Of a stretch of DNA of 64,000 bases, positions 21,701 through 33,700 are shown in pieces; position 1 is the stretch's first letter, and the number at the start of each line of letters is the position of its first letter. This DNA is from Scolanthus callimorphus (lineage: Eukaryota; Cnidaria; Anthozoa; Actiniaria; Edwardsiidae). The position numbers and the translations under genes are program-made. Location: the NCBI GenBank assembly GCA_033964015.1, contig CM066925.1, positions 13,562,204 through 13,626,203 on the forward strand, written 5' to 3'. The notes below the pieces were generated by a model, which was not told where the DNA came from, did no database searches, and was given only the letters and a program-made list of their open reading frames with translations.

Positions 21701-24700
21701 GTGACCCTGACTTTGTGTAGGTGGCTATTCGCTGATAATCGCTTTACCTTCATCTTTTACAGGTCTTCAAGCGAGCAGGAGCAATAGCATCTGGAAAGCG
21801 GAAAAAGCATTCTTCTCCTAAACCCAGACGGGCACAGCAGGAAACTCCCCCACCCCAAGCATCCAGCTCACAAGAAAGCCACCCCCCTCCTGAACAAACG
21901 TCCACTCCTCAACCTACGGAGCCAAATCAGGGGGAGGAAGCATCTATTAAGGAATCATCTGAGGGAGGAGACAGTAGACGTAATAGCGATGCCGTCCAAG
22001 ATGGGCAGATGTCAACAGAGAAGGATGGTGATGCTGAAACTTTAGAGGGGAGAGCTCATGAAGATGTTGACACCTCCAATACTCCTGTTGGGCCATCTGT
22101 TGCTTCTCAGATCATGCGAGAAGGTGATGGAGATACGATAAGTGTGGAGGGTATGGCAATATCAGAGGAAGATCGAGACGGCAGAGTTGAAGCTTTGAAT
22201 GAACAGGTAGGTGACTAATGCCTGGAGGGACTCCCCTATTTTTGGGGTGGGGTGCTCGTCAGGACTTTCAATTTTACCCCTAAAAGATACCAAAAAAGGC
22301 ATGGCTTAGTTGAGTTTGACCCCTAAAAGGTACCAACAAGTGTGATACTGATAAAACCATTGTTGCTTGATTTGCTAGAACGGACCCCTAAGAGGTACCT
22401 ATCTGGAAAAAATTGCAAGTTTTCAAATTTTACCCCCTAAACGTACCAGAGGCCTGATTTTAAACCCTAAAAGGTTTGACAAGCACCCCACCCCAAAAAT
22501 AGGGTACCGGTAGTCCCTCCCTGCCTGGGGGCTAATGTAGCTGGGCTGAGATCTCAGCATGGGCATAATTGTATTGACTACTGAACATGTTGCATCTTTC
22601 CCCAGGATGAGCGTGAGAGCATTGCCAGTACTGTGATCACAGAGGAGGAGGGCTCATTGGATGTCGCCTCAGTCGGCACAGATGAAGGGGATGATATGGT
22701 AGAGGTGCAGTCAGAAGGAGGGGCTTCTGATCTCGGTCTCCCCCCTGATGACTATGTGAACCCCAGGGGGGTGCGGTTTACGCCCCAAGAACCTATCAAA
22801 GAAGGTAATAGACAGACAGATATTTTTGTTTGGCATTGTATACTTGTCTGTGTCTGTTTCACCCAGTGGCGGATCCAGGGGGGTTCCAAGGAACCCCCCT
22901 AGGGCATCAGAACAATTGGGATTTTATTGTGATACCCAGGCCAGTCGTAGGCAAGCTCTCCATAATATCAGTGTACGAAAGAGTGTAGACGAAACGGAAT
23001 CCCCCTTCGAAAAATCAGGGATCTGCCACTGTCACCCATTGCAGTTACGATTGAAAAAATCTCTGGATTAAAATTATTTGATTTTTTTAATAGAAATAAT
23101 TGACTTCTTACAACACCAAACCTCGAAAATCAAATCATCAACATCAATACATACCTGTTCATATAAACCGTTGCAGCAGCATGAAATGTACAGTAACAGC
23201 TAAAACTTATATTCAAGAGCCTGTGTCAGCTGCCATTTTGACAGCATAGCAACATACCAAGTCGGAGAAAGCATCCATTTCCATCGGCTGATTTAGAGAG
23301 TATAGAGCAATGTTTTCAATTGAATTTGGTAAATCAAATCTGAAACTTTGTTTTTAGATCTTTATTAAGAGAATTCTACATTTGTCTTCTAAAATTGAAC
23401 AAAAACAATAACAAAGGAGTGGCTGACTCAAGCTCTTTCATATGTTTCGATAATAATTTCATTTTGTTGTTATCACAGACACTTCGTGTTATCAAAAAAC
23501 AGAACATTGGTTTGACATTTTTCTGCATTCTGCTAAAATTACTTAATCCCTGGATTCCCTTGTCAATGCCAGACACAACAAAAGTAGGCCACACAGCTAT
23601 ATCATCTTGATAATATATCACCTTGCCTTTTAGGGTACTGTCTTGTCTATCAAATGGTGCAAGACGTTTGGTAACGATTGTGACTTCTTTCACTAATTCA
23701 TTCTTCTCCACAATTATGTTTTCCCTCATTCTAGGAGCTGGTCCATTAGTACCCTATGGTTTGCCCTGCATCAGAGAGTTGTTCAGATTTCTGATCTCTC
23801 TTATCAACCTCAAGACAGGTACAAAATAATATAATATAAACACTGCAACTAAAGCAATGTACATGTAACTTCCAGAACATCACTCATAATGGTCAACTGA
23901 AGGTGATAATTTTGTCATCACTTTATGGGGGAGGGGGACAGCTGGCAGTAAACATGGAGTTTTGGTGGTGGTGGTGGTGGTGGTGGTGGTGGGGGGGGGG
24001 GGGGGGGGGGTCAATCATTTACCCACTTTTGTGGGGTCAAGATATCTGACACCCTTTGGTGGGGCTCAGAGAAATATGTCCCAACTCATAAAAGACCCGC
24101 CCATATTGTATGGATTGTATGGATTACTCCTTTGATACTCTATGGAACATACAAAATCTGATGTATTTTCTGAAAATGCACTCTTCAGTGTACAAGTTGG
24201 AGTAGCTAATGATAATACGATACAATGCTTATGTGTCAGATTCCTTATTTTACATTCCTCAGTAGGAAAATGTCTTTGTGTCAACAGTTCCTAAGATCTA
24301 ACAAGCTCATACACTTGTTCAGGGTGGCACTCAGGGGCTTACCGACAATAAAAAAACTTCTAAGGCCTACGGCAAACGTTGAACTTCAGTCGCTCTTATT
24401 CTGTCGAACCTTTCTTTTTCAAAGGATGCCGCTTCATTATACTTTATAATCAAAAACTTTCTATTGTTTTGGATTGGAACGGCGCGACTCTGGCACGACG
24501 TTTGCCGTAGGCCTAAGCTGTTTTAGTCAAATCACACTAGTGGTCTATTGTCAATGCTGCGTTCTGTTTGGTTGAGCTACTAGTAGGCTATAAGTTATAG
24601 CCTACTAGTAGCGAAAAGTGTCGGATTTGAAAGCCAGAAAATGGCAAATGATCAGACCAGAAAACGCTTTTGGCTATACAAATTGACCTACTAGTGTGAT

Positions 24701-27700
24701 TTGACTAAAACAATTATTCCTCTCGCCCTCATTGCCTCTGAGTCAATAGCCCATTCGGCCTTCGGCCTCATGGGCTACTGACTCAGAGCCCATTCGTGCT
24801 CGAGGAATAATTGTTAAATAATCAGTGTTATCTTACTCCAGACATAACTCCGAAGCCATGATCCACATGGGCCTGTCCCTCCTCACTGTTGCCTTCGAGT
24901 CTGGTGCTCATCATCTGGGGACATTTACCTCGCTCATCAACCTTATCAAGGATGATATGTGTAAAAATCTCTTCCTGGTAAGAAGCGCTACGCAGAACAC
25001 TTGTTAGCCTGCTAGCCGGCTCTTTTTTCGGATATTTAATTTTTTGGCGCACGGGATTCCTGTGTCTTTTTTTTCCCGCGACACAGGAACCCCGCACCCC
25101 AAAAAATCACATATCCGAAAAAAACAACTGGAGAGCCGGCTAGCAGGCTAAACACTTGTACTCGTTAGTACAATTTAATTGACTTCGTGGTAAGAAAAGA
25201 CCATTATCACGTTAATATGGCGTAATAATATTTTTTAGTAATCATGAAGCAAAGTCCAGTATTAAAGATTCAGCACATCCGTATTAGGAAACTGCAAAGT
25301 GTGTAAAGATTGCCGTAAAACGTTGTGCTCTAACGCGGTCATTCCTTTGAATGCATTGCGCACGCCGTTGTGGGCACGTTAGAGCGAGCATTTCGTCACT
25401 GTCGTACCCAGACCTCCACGGCTCGTCACCTCGTGGTGGAGGCTCTGGTGACAGCCATTGACGCATGCGCAAGATTTGATACAGAGCCGTTGAGAGAAAC
25501 ACCTTTCTGTGCATGCCCCAACGTTCAGAAACAGCAAATCAACGACGGCCCTCAAATGGATGTCCCCAGAGCCTCCCCTGCGAGCAGACGAGCCGAGGAG
25601 TTCTGGGTACGAGGTTGGCGTTTTGTTCGAAATTTGCGTCATCGCGAACACTGCATTTTGTGGAAGATCCTGAGAGAAAGTAGCGTTATTTTAGGATTGC
25701 GCAAAAGTGGACCCAGGCACCCCGTCTTTTTATTTTAAATTTTGATTCCACGTATGATAACCTTTCCACAGAAAAAAGTTTGAAAAGAAGGCTAAGGTAA
25801 AATCTATTTCGAATGAATGACCTTAAATATTGTTGTTCTATAATTTCATTGCAGCTGATCCAGTGCGATTTTCTTGGACTCTTTGCCATGGCACTCAGGG
25901 TGTGTTTCTTGCTATTTGAGGCTCTAAGGGTGCATCTCAAGTTCCAGTTTGAGGTAATATTTCTTTCTTTCTATTACTGGTGAACCATTGGCAACTAAGG
26001 ATACACTTCTAGTGACCAATTGACAAGTTTTGCTCGCCATCCTCAGCAGTTACTAAAGTTTTTCCTTTCCTTTTTTATCTTCTTCCCCTCTTTCTTTCTT
26101 TCTTTTTCGTGGAGAGGTCGCCATTTGGTGACTATATTTCAAGTTCTGGTCGGCAAAGTGCAAAATTTGTTGATTGTCAAGTTAACGTACAATTTTCTAA
26201 CATCCTTTTCTGTTATTACTATTTCAGATGTTCTTCAAAAAGCTTATGGAGATTTTGGCTCTCGATATGCAAAGTGTACATTATGAAAAGAGAGAGCTGG
26301 TTCTCGATGCCACTAATCAGGTATAACACGATACCACACAAGTGGACTCAGACACTCAAACAGAGTAATATAAATCATACACGAGACAGAGTAATACATA
26401 TCATACACGAGACAGAGTAATATATATCAAACACGAGACAGAGTAATACATATCATACACGAGACAGAGTAATATATATCAGACACGAGACAGAGTAATA
26501 TATATCAGACACGAGACAGAGTAATATATATCACACGAGACAGAGTAATATATATCAGACACGAGACAGAGTAATATGTATCAGACACCAGACAGAGTAA
26601 TATCTATCAGACACCAGACAGACTAATATATCAGACACGAGACAGAGTAATATATGTCAGACACGAGACAGAGGAATGTTTATCAGGCACGAGACAGAGT
26701 AATATATATCAGACACGAGACAGAGTAATATATATCAGACACGAGACAGAGTAATATATATCAGACACGAGACAGAGTAATATATATCAGACACGAGACA
26801 GAGTAATATATATCAGACACGAGACAGAGTAATATATATCAGACACGAGACAGAGTAATATATATCAGACACGAGACAAGGTACCTGCCCTGATTGAATT
26901 CGAGATTTTTGCACTAAGCAAAGCACCCGTTCCTTTCAATCCTTAAATTCTTGAAAACTAAAATCATTGTTTTAGATGGAATGGAAAGATGTGAGGGTTG
27001 TAATGCTATTTCCCTCATTTGATACTAAAAGGCTTTGTTTTAGCTTTTCAGAGTCCCTAACCTCGTGACGGAGCTCTATCTTAATTACGATTGCGATCTT
27101 TACTGTACCAATATATTCGAGGAGCTGTGTAAACTTCTTTCCAAGGTAAGAGACCTTTTTTGGTCACAGATCTACTTGAAACACTACCAGGGGGGACTCT
27201 GGCGAACTCCTAAACGTGTACGATTATAAAACTACGCTGAAATCCTGGCCCCTACCACAGAGGGGCGTCTGGGAGATCAAATGTAATTGTGATTAGCTTG
27301 CTTGCTTTGGAAGGGGCAGTGCTAAACTGTGCGTATTTCTTTTTTGTAGAATGCGTTCCCGGCTGGAAGTCTATTCAGCGTCCATCTCCTAGCCCTAGAC
27401 GCGCTCCTTGCTGTAGTCCAGAGTGTTGAGGGCCACTGCCATGCTGCTTTGGTCAGCTCAGTAGAGAAAGCACTGGAGGACACCATCCCAATAGAAAAGA
27501 ACAAGAAAAAGAAAGAAAAATCCGGTAAGAAACGTGCTATCATAAATCATTCCAGCTCATAGCCTATCTACACTCTTTCATTTTAGAAATGTCCTTGACA
27601 TGTCTCAGAACTACAAATAGAATGCAGTGTGCACGTTCTTTGTACTTTGTTGGGCAAATGACCGAGTTGGCGAAACTCACGCCGATCTTTAACTGAAAAC

Positions 27701-30700
27701 AGACACGCCGACCACTAGACTAGCTAACCTGGTCTCATATCAAGAACATTTCGCTAAAAACTGTTGAGTTACCGATGTTGCAAAACTTCCCTATTAGGAA
27801 ATCCCCTTGACCTTATTTGGAAGGTCTGTAAGTATTCCCCTCATATCTTAGGGAATGTAACAGGAAGTTTCACCAAAACTTGCAGATGTTCGAGAAACAT
27901 GCTCTTGGTCGCCATTTTGTTTTTCCTCGTCCAAAGGGCCTGGATCGAGATTCTAAAAATACCACAGGCAACCCGCGCGGATTAGTAAAAAACAACAGGA
28001 CTTTCTTGATATGTGCCTAATGTGGTATGGGTAATAAAATATTATCACCTTACGTGATTATTATCACATTATAGCTAGAGTCGTCCTTCGAAAGCATCTG
28101 TTCTTCTGTACATTTTCAGGTGACGATGATTCCGGGACCGACGAAAACTGTGAGAACCCACCTGCTGCTCCCCCGTCCCCTCCCACCTCAGGTTATGCCA
28201 TGGCGCAGAAAATGACCGTGGGGGTGATGGCTGGGGAGCCCAGTGATACCTCTCAGAGTGAAAGTGGTAAGTTCTGTGAAAAAAGTGTTTGGCTGACCTT
28301 CTCTCCTCATAATAGTGTACCAAAAATCTCGCTATAATTTGTAGAGGTACCCGCCTACTTTACTATCAGTTTCCTAGCCTGCGTAGCTGGCGGTTTTGTG
28401 TGTTTTCCGAGACGATTTCACTCCGAGCGCGAGATGTTCGATAAATGGACGCGCGAAGAACGGGGCCAAAAAAGGCGCCCCATTTATCGAACATCTCGCG
28501 CTCGGAGTGGAATCGTCTCGGAAAACACACAAAACCGCCAGCTACGCAGGCTATCAGTTTCCATCTATTTCAAACTTTACTAAAACCACTACTATTTGTG
28601 GGTACAAATAACGTTTTATTTTCCATGCACCCTGTTTTACTAATATTACCAAACATTTCTTCAGGAATTTCAAGAGAGGTTACGCCTGCGCCTCCTTCAG
28701 AGAAAGACAAGTGTTTCGACCTGGACGATGAGCGCTTCCACAGCCTCTCCGTAGGGCTGCTATTCGCATCTTGTTTACCCACACCAGAGATGCTCGCCAA
28801 ACTCAAGCAGAGGAAAAAAGTAGGGATGTGTTTAGAAAATCATGTTTTGGCAGCTGGACCTACAGGGGTGCAAATTACGCCTGTGGGGGTCGCTTTCGCT
28901 TCTAAGATTTTCTCTTTTGCGACTAAACTTTGTCAGTGAGTCGAAGTTTTGCGACTCACCTTTTTTTTCTAACTTGTGGGCCGGGTTCAGTTTTTGCGAC
29001 TAACATTTTTAGGAAATTTGACTAGAATTTTGAAACTTGTCACAAATTTTCGACTGGAATTTTTTTTCATTTGAAGCCCTGACCTATTACGTTGCGCAAA
29101 TCTAACAGGGCTTGAAATTGTAAACAGATCGTTGCGAAATACACTAGTTAATTTTAGTCTGGCTGGCGTCCACCATGTTCTAGCACATTTCTATCGTTAC
29201 TTATATTGTATAAAATTAACAGCCAGAGCAGTGAGGTATCATAAAAATATCACATTTTCCTTCTGCCGAAACTGCCTTTCGGTCTTCGCTCACCAGCGGT
29301 TGACTAGCTTTATTGAAATAGCTGTATGCAGTCGGTCAGGTCCCCCAAGCCTCTAAATAGAGCCGCAATTCAGCAGTTTAGCTAGGGCTTGAGTTCGACT
29401 GCTATCCCTTTCCTTTCCCATTAATCGTTGGCCTCCTCTTCTTTTGACAGTTGCTGCAAGCCGGCACCGAGCACTTTAATAACAAACCCAAGAAAGGTAT
29501 CGAGTTCCTCCAAGAGCACGGCCTGCTGCACTCGCCTTTGGACCCTCAAGAAATGGCGCGCTTTCTCCGCGAGAACCCGCGTCTTGACAAGAAAACCATC
29601 GGAGAGTATATCGGTAGCAAGAGTAACACCAAAGTGCTGGAAGCTTTTGTAAGGTGAGACAAGCTTGAAGCTACTCGAATGCTGATAGAGCGGATTTCAC
29701 ATGACTGTCAAGACTTGTTATGTAATTGCGATTGCTTTGCGTTCTCATTGGCTACTCGTTTTTCTCAGCCAATCAAATTCCGTAGTAAACACAATTGTGT
29801 AATTACTTAGTAATTGGTTCGGCTTGCAATTGGCTGAGAAAAAAGCCATTTAGGAGCAAGTCGTGATTTCTCTCTATTCTGATTGGCTAGTGATTGCTCA
29901 ATTGCAATTGTTTTCACGACAGTCATGTGAAAACCACTCTAAATGTGCACTAAAGGCGCGTTACCTGGCGTACGTTTTTGTTCATGACACGCTATGACGC
30001 CATCTGTGCATGCGTTAGTACAGACGCACGTAACAATGAGATCTGTTTGTTAAATAAATCTTTCAGACATTTAAGGCCCGTTTACACGCGCGAATCGCGG
30101 CCATTTTTCTCGCTCGTACGCGTCAACTTAAAAACACTAATGTAAACTAGGCGCAACTCGGCGCGATCTGCCGCGATTTTTGTCGTGTGATGTCGCGGAG
30201 ATTTCAAACATGTTCGAAACTCTTTGCAACTTGATGCCATTTGAAGAAAAGAGAGCACAGAAATCGCACCGGATTTGCATCTCGTTTACACAAGAGACTT
30301 GGAATTGCAACTCGCGCGAGAAAAATAGCCGCGGCAAATGCAACAAAAATCGCAAGTGTAGACCGGCCTTTTAGTTTACGCATCTAGAAGATAGCGGTTT
30401 GGGATAAAGTGTAATTTTTCACATTTCAGGTCATTTGAGTTTCACGATCTCCGTGTGGACGAGGCTTTACGCCAGTTCCTGGAGAGCTTCCGTCTGCCTG
30501 GCGAAAGTCCCGTCATCGAGCACATCATGGAGTTTTTCTCAGATGTCGTCTTTGTAAGTATGACACGCGTGATCATCCATATACCATTTGGGTATCGGAG
30601 AACGTCTGTAGATGTGCGTGCGCATATAATGACCTCTAAAATCAGGAAACCGTCCAAGGTTGTGTGCACGGTAGCAAAACAAAGCGAGTTTCCACTCAGG

Positions 30701-33700
30701 GCTTCCCTGCTAGCAGAGGCCTCTTTTCTCTGCATTACACTGGCTGAGGTTCGCGAGGAAAAGAGACACCTAACTGTGTCCTAGCTAACTTCTGTGCCAC
30801 GCCCCAGGTCAGCCCTATCTCCTGAAGCTCGGCCTAATGTTTTAGTAGTCTAATCTCTTATCGTTTCCATCATGATTTTTCAGGAGTGTAACCCCGAGGT
30901 TTACGCAAACAAAGATGCTGTTTTTACACTCGCGTACGCGGTCATCATGCTGAACGTCGATCAACACAACGCTAACATCAAACAACAGAAACCCATGGTC
31001 TTAGAGGTAAGAAACATGGAAAAGTATCTGAAATGATGATACAAATGATAATTGAACCTCAATAGTGGTGAAGATTAAGCATAGAAAATTAACATTATGT
31101 TATTTCAAAAGGTGCTAAGATATTGCTTGCAGTTGCCATTAAAAAGAAAATAGAAGGCTGTGGTTTAACGAACATCAGTCGTAAAAATTTGCAACGCTCA
31201 GACTTGAAATTGCAACGGCTCGATTGAAACTCTACCTGCTTTGGTAGTAAGAAATGTGACATAAAGATGGCCTTGGTAAAGGTGGTGAGCTGGTGCATGA
31301 GGTGTGTGGTGTTTGAGGCTCAGGAAGAAAACGATAAAGCTCAGGGTGGGGTGGGGTGGAGTGTAAACCTCTTTAAAATGACGTCTTCAAAGATCACAAA
31401 GGCAATTATCCCCTATGATCAAGCAGATGCTTTTCTGGTGTTTTATGCAAGGCTAAACATATGTTTCATAGAATCAGGCGACAGCCATCATTCTTACTGC
31501 CATTGCTATAGCATAACCATACTTTATCTCATATGCTCATGTCATAATTTAAAGCACCATCTTTCCAAACACTTCTTCACCTTATTCTACCATATGCAAG
31601 TCTAACTGCATGTCTAACTGCAGGAATTCAAGCGGAATCTTCGGAAAATCAACGGAGGCAATGACTTTCCAGCCACCATGCTCGAGGAGATCTTTACTTG
31701 TATTAGGTAAAATACAAAATCAAAGGCATCCATTGGTTACATGGAAAGAAGAAACTTATTTAGAGGAGTATTTTGCTAAAAATTTATAGTCCGGCAGAGT
31801 TTTGTGATTGACCGAATTTGTTTTCTTGGCGGCATCTGGAAATTGTATGATTCCATTGTTTCCAATGCTCCTCCTGTCTGTTTCTAGCAATCATTTTATT
31901 TTATTTAGTAGCTTTCATCACGCAAAACAGCAGAAAATCTAAAAAAAAAATACTTACAAAAATTCAACAAACGTGATGAGGGGTGGCTAAGGGACTCTAA
32001 GTACCACTGGGAGACGATTGGAGGGATTGTGATCTTCAGGAGATCATAGTGATAGTTTATGTTGCTTCTTTGTCTGCCCATTCGGTTTAACACGGCGCTG
32101 TTTACTTCTCAGGAGTGACGAGATCGTGATGCCGGCAGAGCGAACTGGTAGAATACGAGAAAACTACGAGTGGAAGGTACATTAGTAAGGCTTGGTTCAC
32201 ATGAAGCGAGATATCTCGGGGGTAGAGATAATTCAATGCATCATGGGCTGGGCAGTGGGTCCATTTAAATCTTCCTATCTTCCCTTCTCATTTTAGGCAT
32301 TACTCAAAAGCGATCAAGCGTGACACTATTTCTATGCTCCGGTTATTACTCGACTGGTTGACTATGTATGTGTGTTTTCCAGGTTTTACTGAAGAGAAGC
32401 GCTACCCAAGAGGGTAAATACGTGAACGCAGTTGGCTCCAGTTTTGACCAGGATCTGTTCTGTATCATTTGGGGTCCAACAGTCGCAGCTCTGTCGTATG
32501 TGTATGACAATGGGGTAGAGAAGAGCGTGGTGCAGAAAGCCATCACTGGATTCAGGTATAGTGTCTGTCGGTCTATTTCTGACTGTCTGCCAGTGTTTGT
32601 CAATCTGTTTTTGTCTATCTGGCTATGTTTGTTGTTTGTTTGTCTATCTGTTTGTGTTTCTTTGTCGGTTTGTGTTTGTCTGTCTGCCTGTCTGTGTTTG
32701 TCTGTATGTTTGCTTGTGTTTACATTGTGTTTGTCTGTATGTTTAGTTGTGTTTGTCTGTATGTTTAGTTGTGTGTCTGTATGTTTGGTTGTGTTTGTCT
32801 GTATGTTTGGTTGTGTTTGTCTGTATGTTTGGTTGTGTTTCTCTGTATGTTTGGTTGTGTTCTGTATGTTGGCTTGTGTTTACCTGTCTTTTTGGTTGTG
32901 TTTGTATGTTTGCTTATGTTTGTCTGTATGTTTGCTGATGTTTTCTGTATGTTTGCTTATGTTTGTATGTTTTGTTGTAATTGCCTGTATGTTTTGTTGT
33001 GTTTGTCTGTATATTTGCTTGTGTTTACGCTGTGTTTTGTGTTTGAATGTTTGGTTTTGTTTGTCTGTATGTTTGGTTGTGTTTGTCGGTATGTTTACGT
33101 TGTGTTTGTCGGTATGTTTACGTTGTGTTTGTCTGTATGTTTACGTTGTTTGTCTGTATGTTTGCTTGTGTTTGTCTGTATGTTTGCTAGTGTCGGTCCG
33201 TCCTTCCATTCCTTCTGTTCTTCGTCAATCTCTCCGTTCATCCGTACGAACGTGGACACACTGTTTGTCCTTCCACCTGTCTGGATTGTCCTGTTTACCT
33301 CTCAGCCAGCCTCTGGTCTCTGCTTACTAAGCAACCTTCTTTTCTGCAGGAAATGTTCTCTTATCTCGGCTCACTACAGCCTGTCAGACGTGTTTGACAA
33401 TCTGGTCATATCTCTTTGCAAGTTCACGACCCTATTAGTACCCCCAGAGGTGAGAGGTCATTTCATGCGTACGTAGCAAGCGAAAGCGTGGGATTTTCGA
33501 TGATTTGGCCGCGCGAAATATGGGGCGAGGGCGATTTCTCTGACCTCTAAAACCAGGAACGGATCCAGGAATTTCAGTCAAGGGGGGGGGGGAACTTTTA
33601 GGGATCATTCGCCCTGAAAACGCACGGAAAACATTGCTAAGCAGGCTAACAGTCATGTCGAATTCGCTCTAGTCCTCTATTAGTTAATGGACGATTCCAG

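Noticed and set aside
28445..28939. 164-codon ORF
   Set aside because: Runs through a hairpin element, then exon 16 of GBF1 in its true frame, then intron; only the exon part is coding.
32368..33330. 320-codon ORF, Cys/Val/Leu-rich, membrane-protein-like
   Set aside because: It is GBF1 exon 22 read through its donor into a TGTTTG-type repeat intron; exon 23 resumes in the correct phase at 33350.
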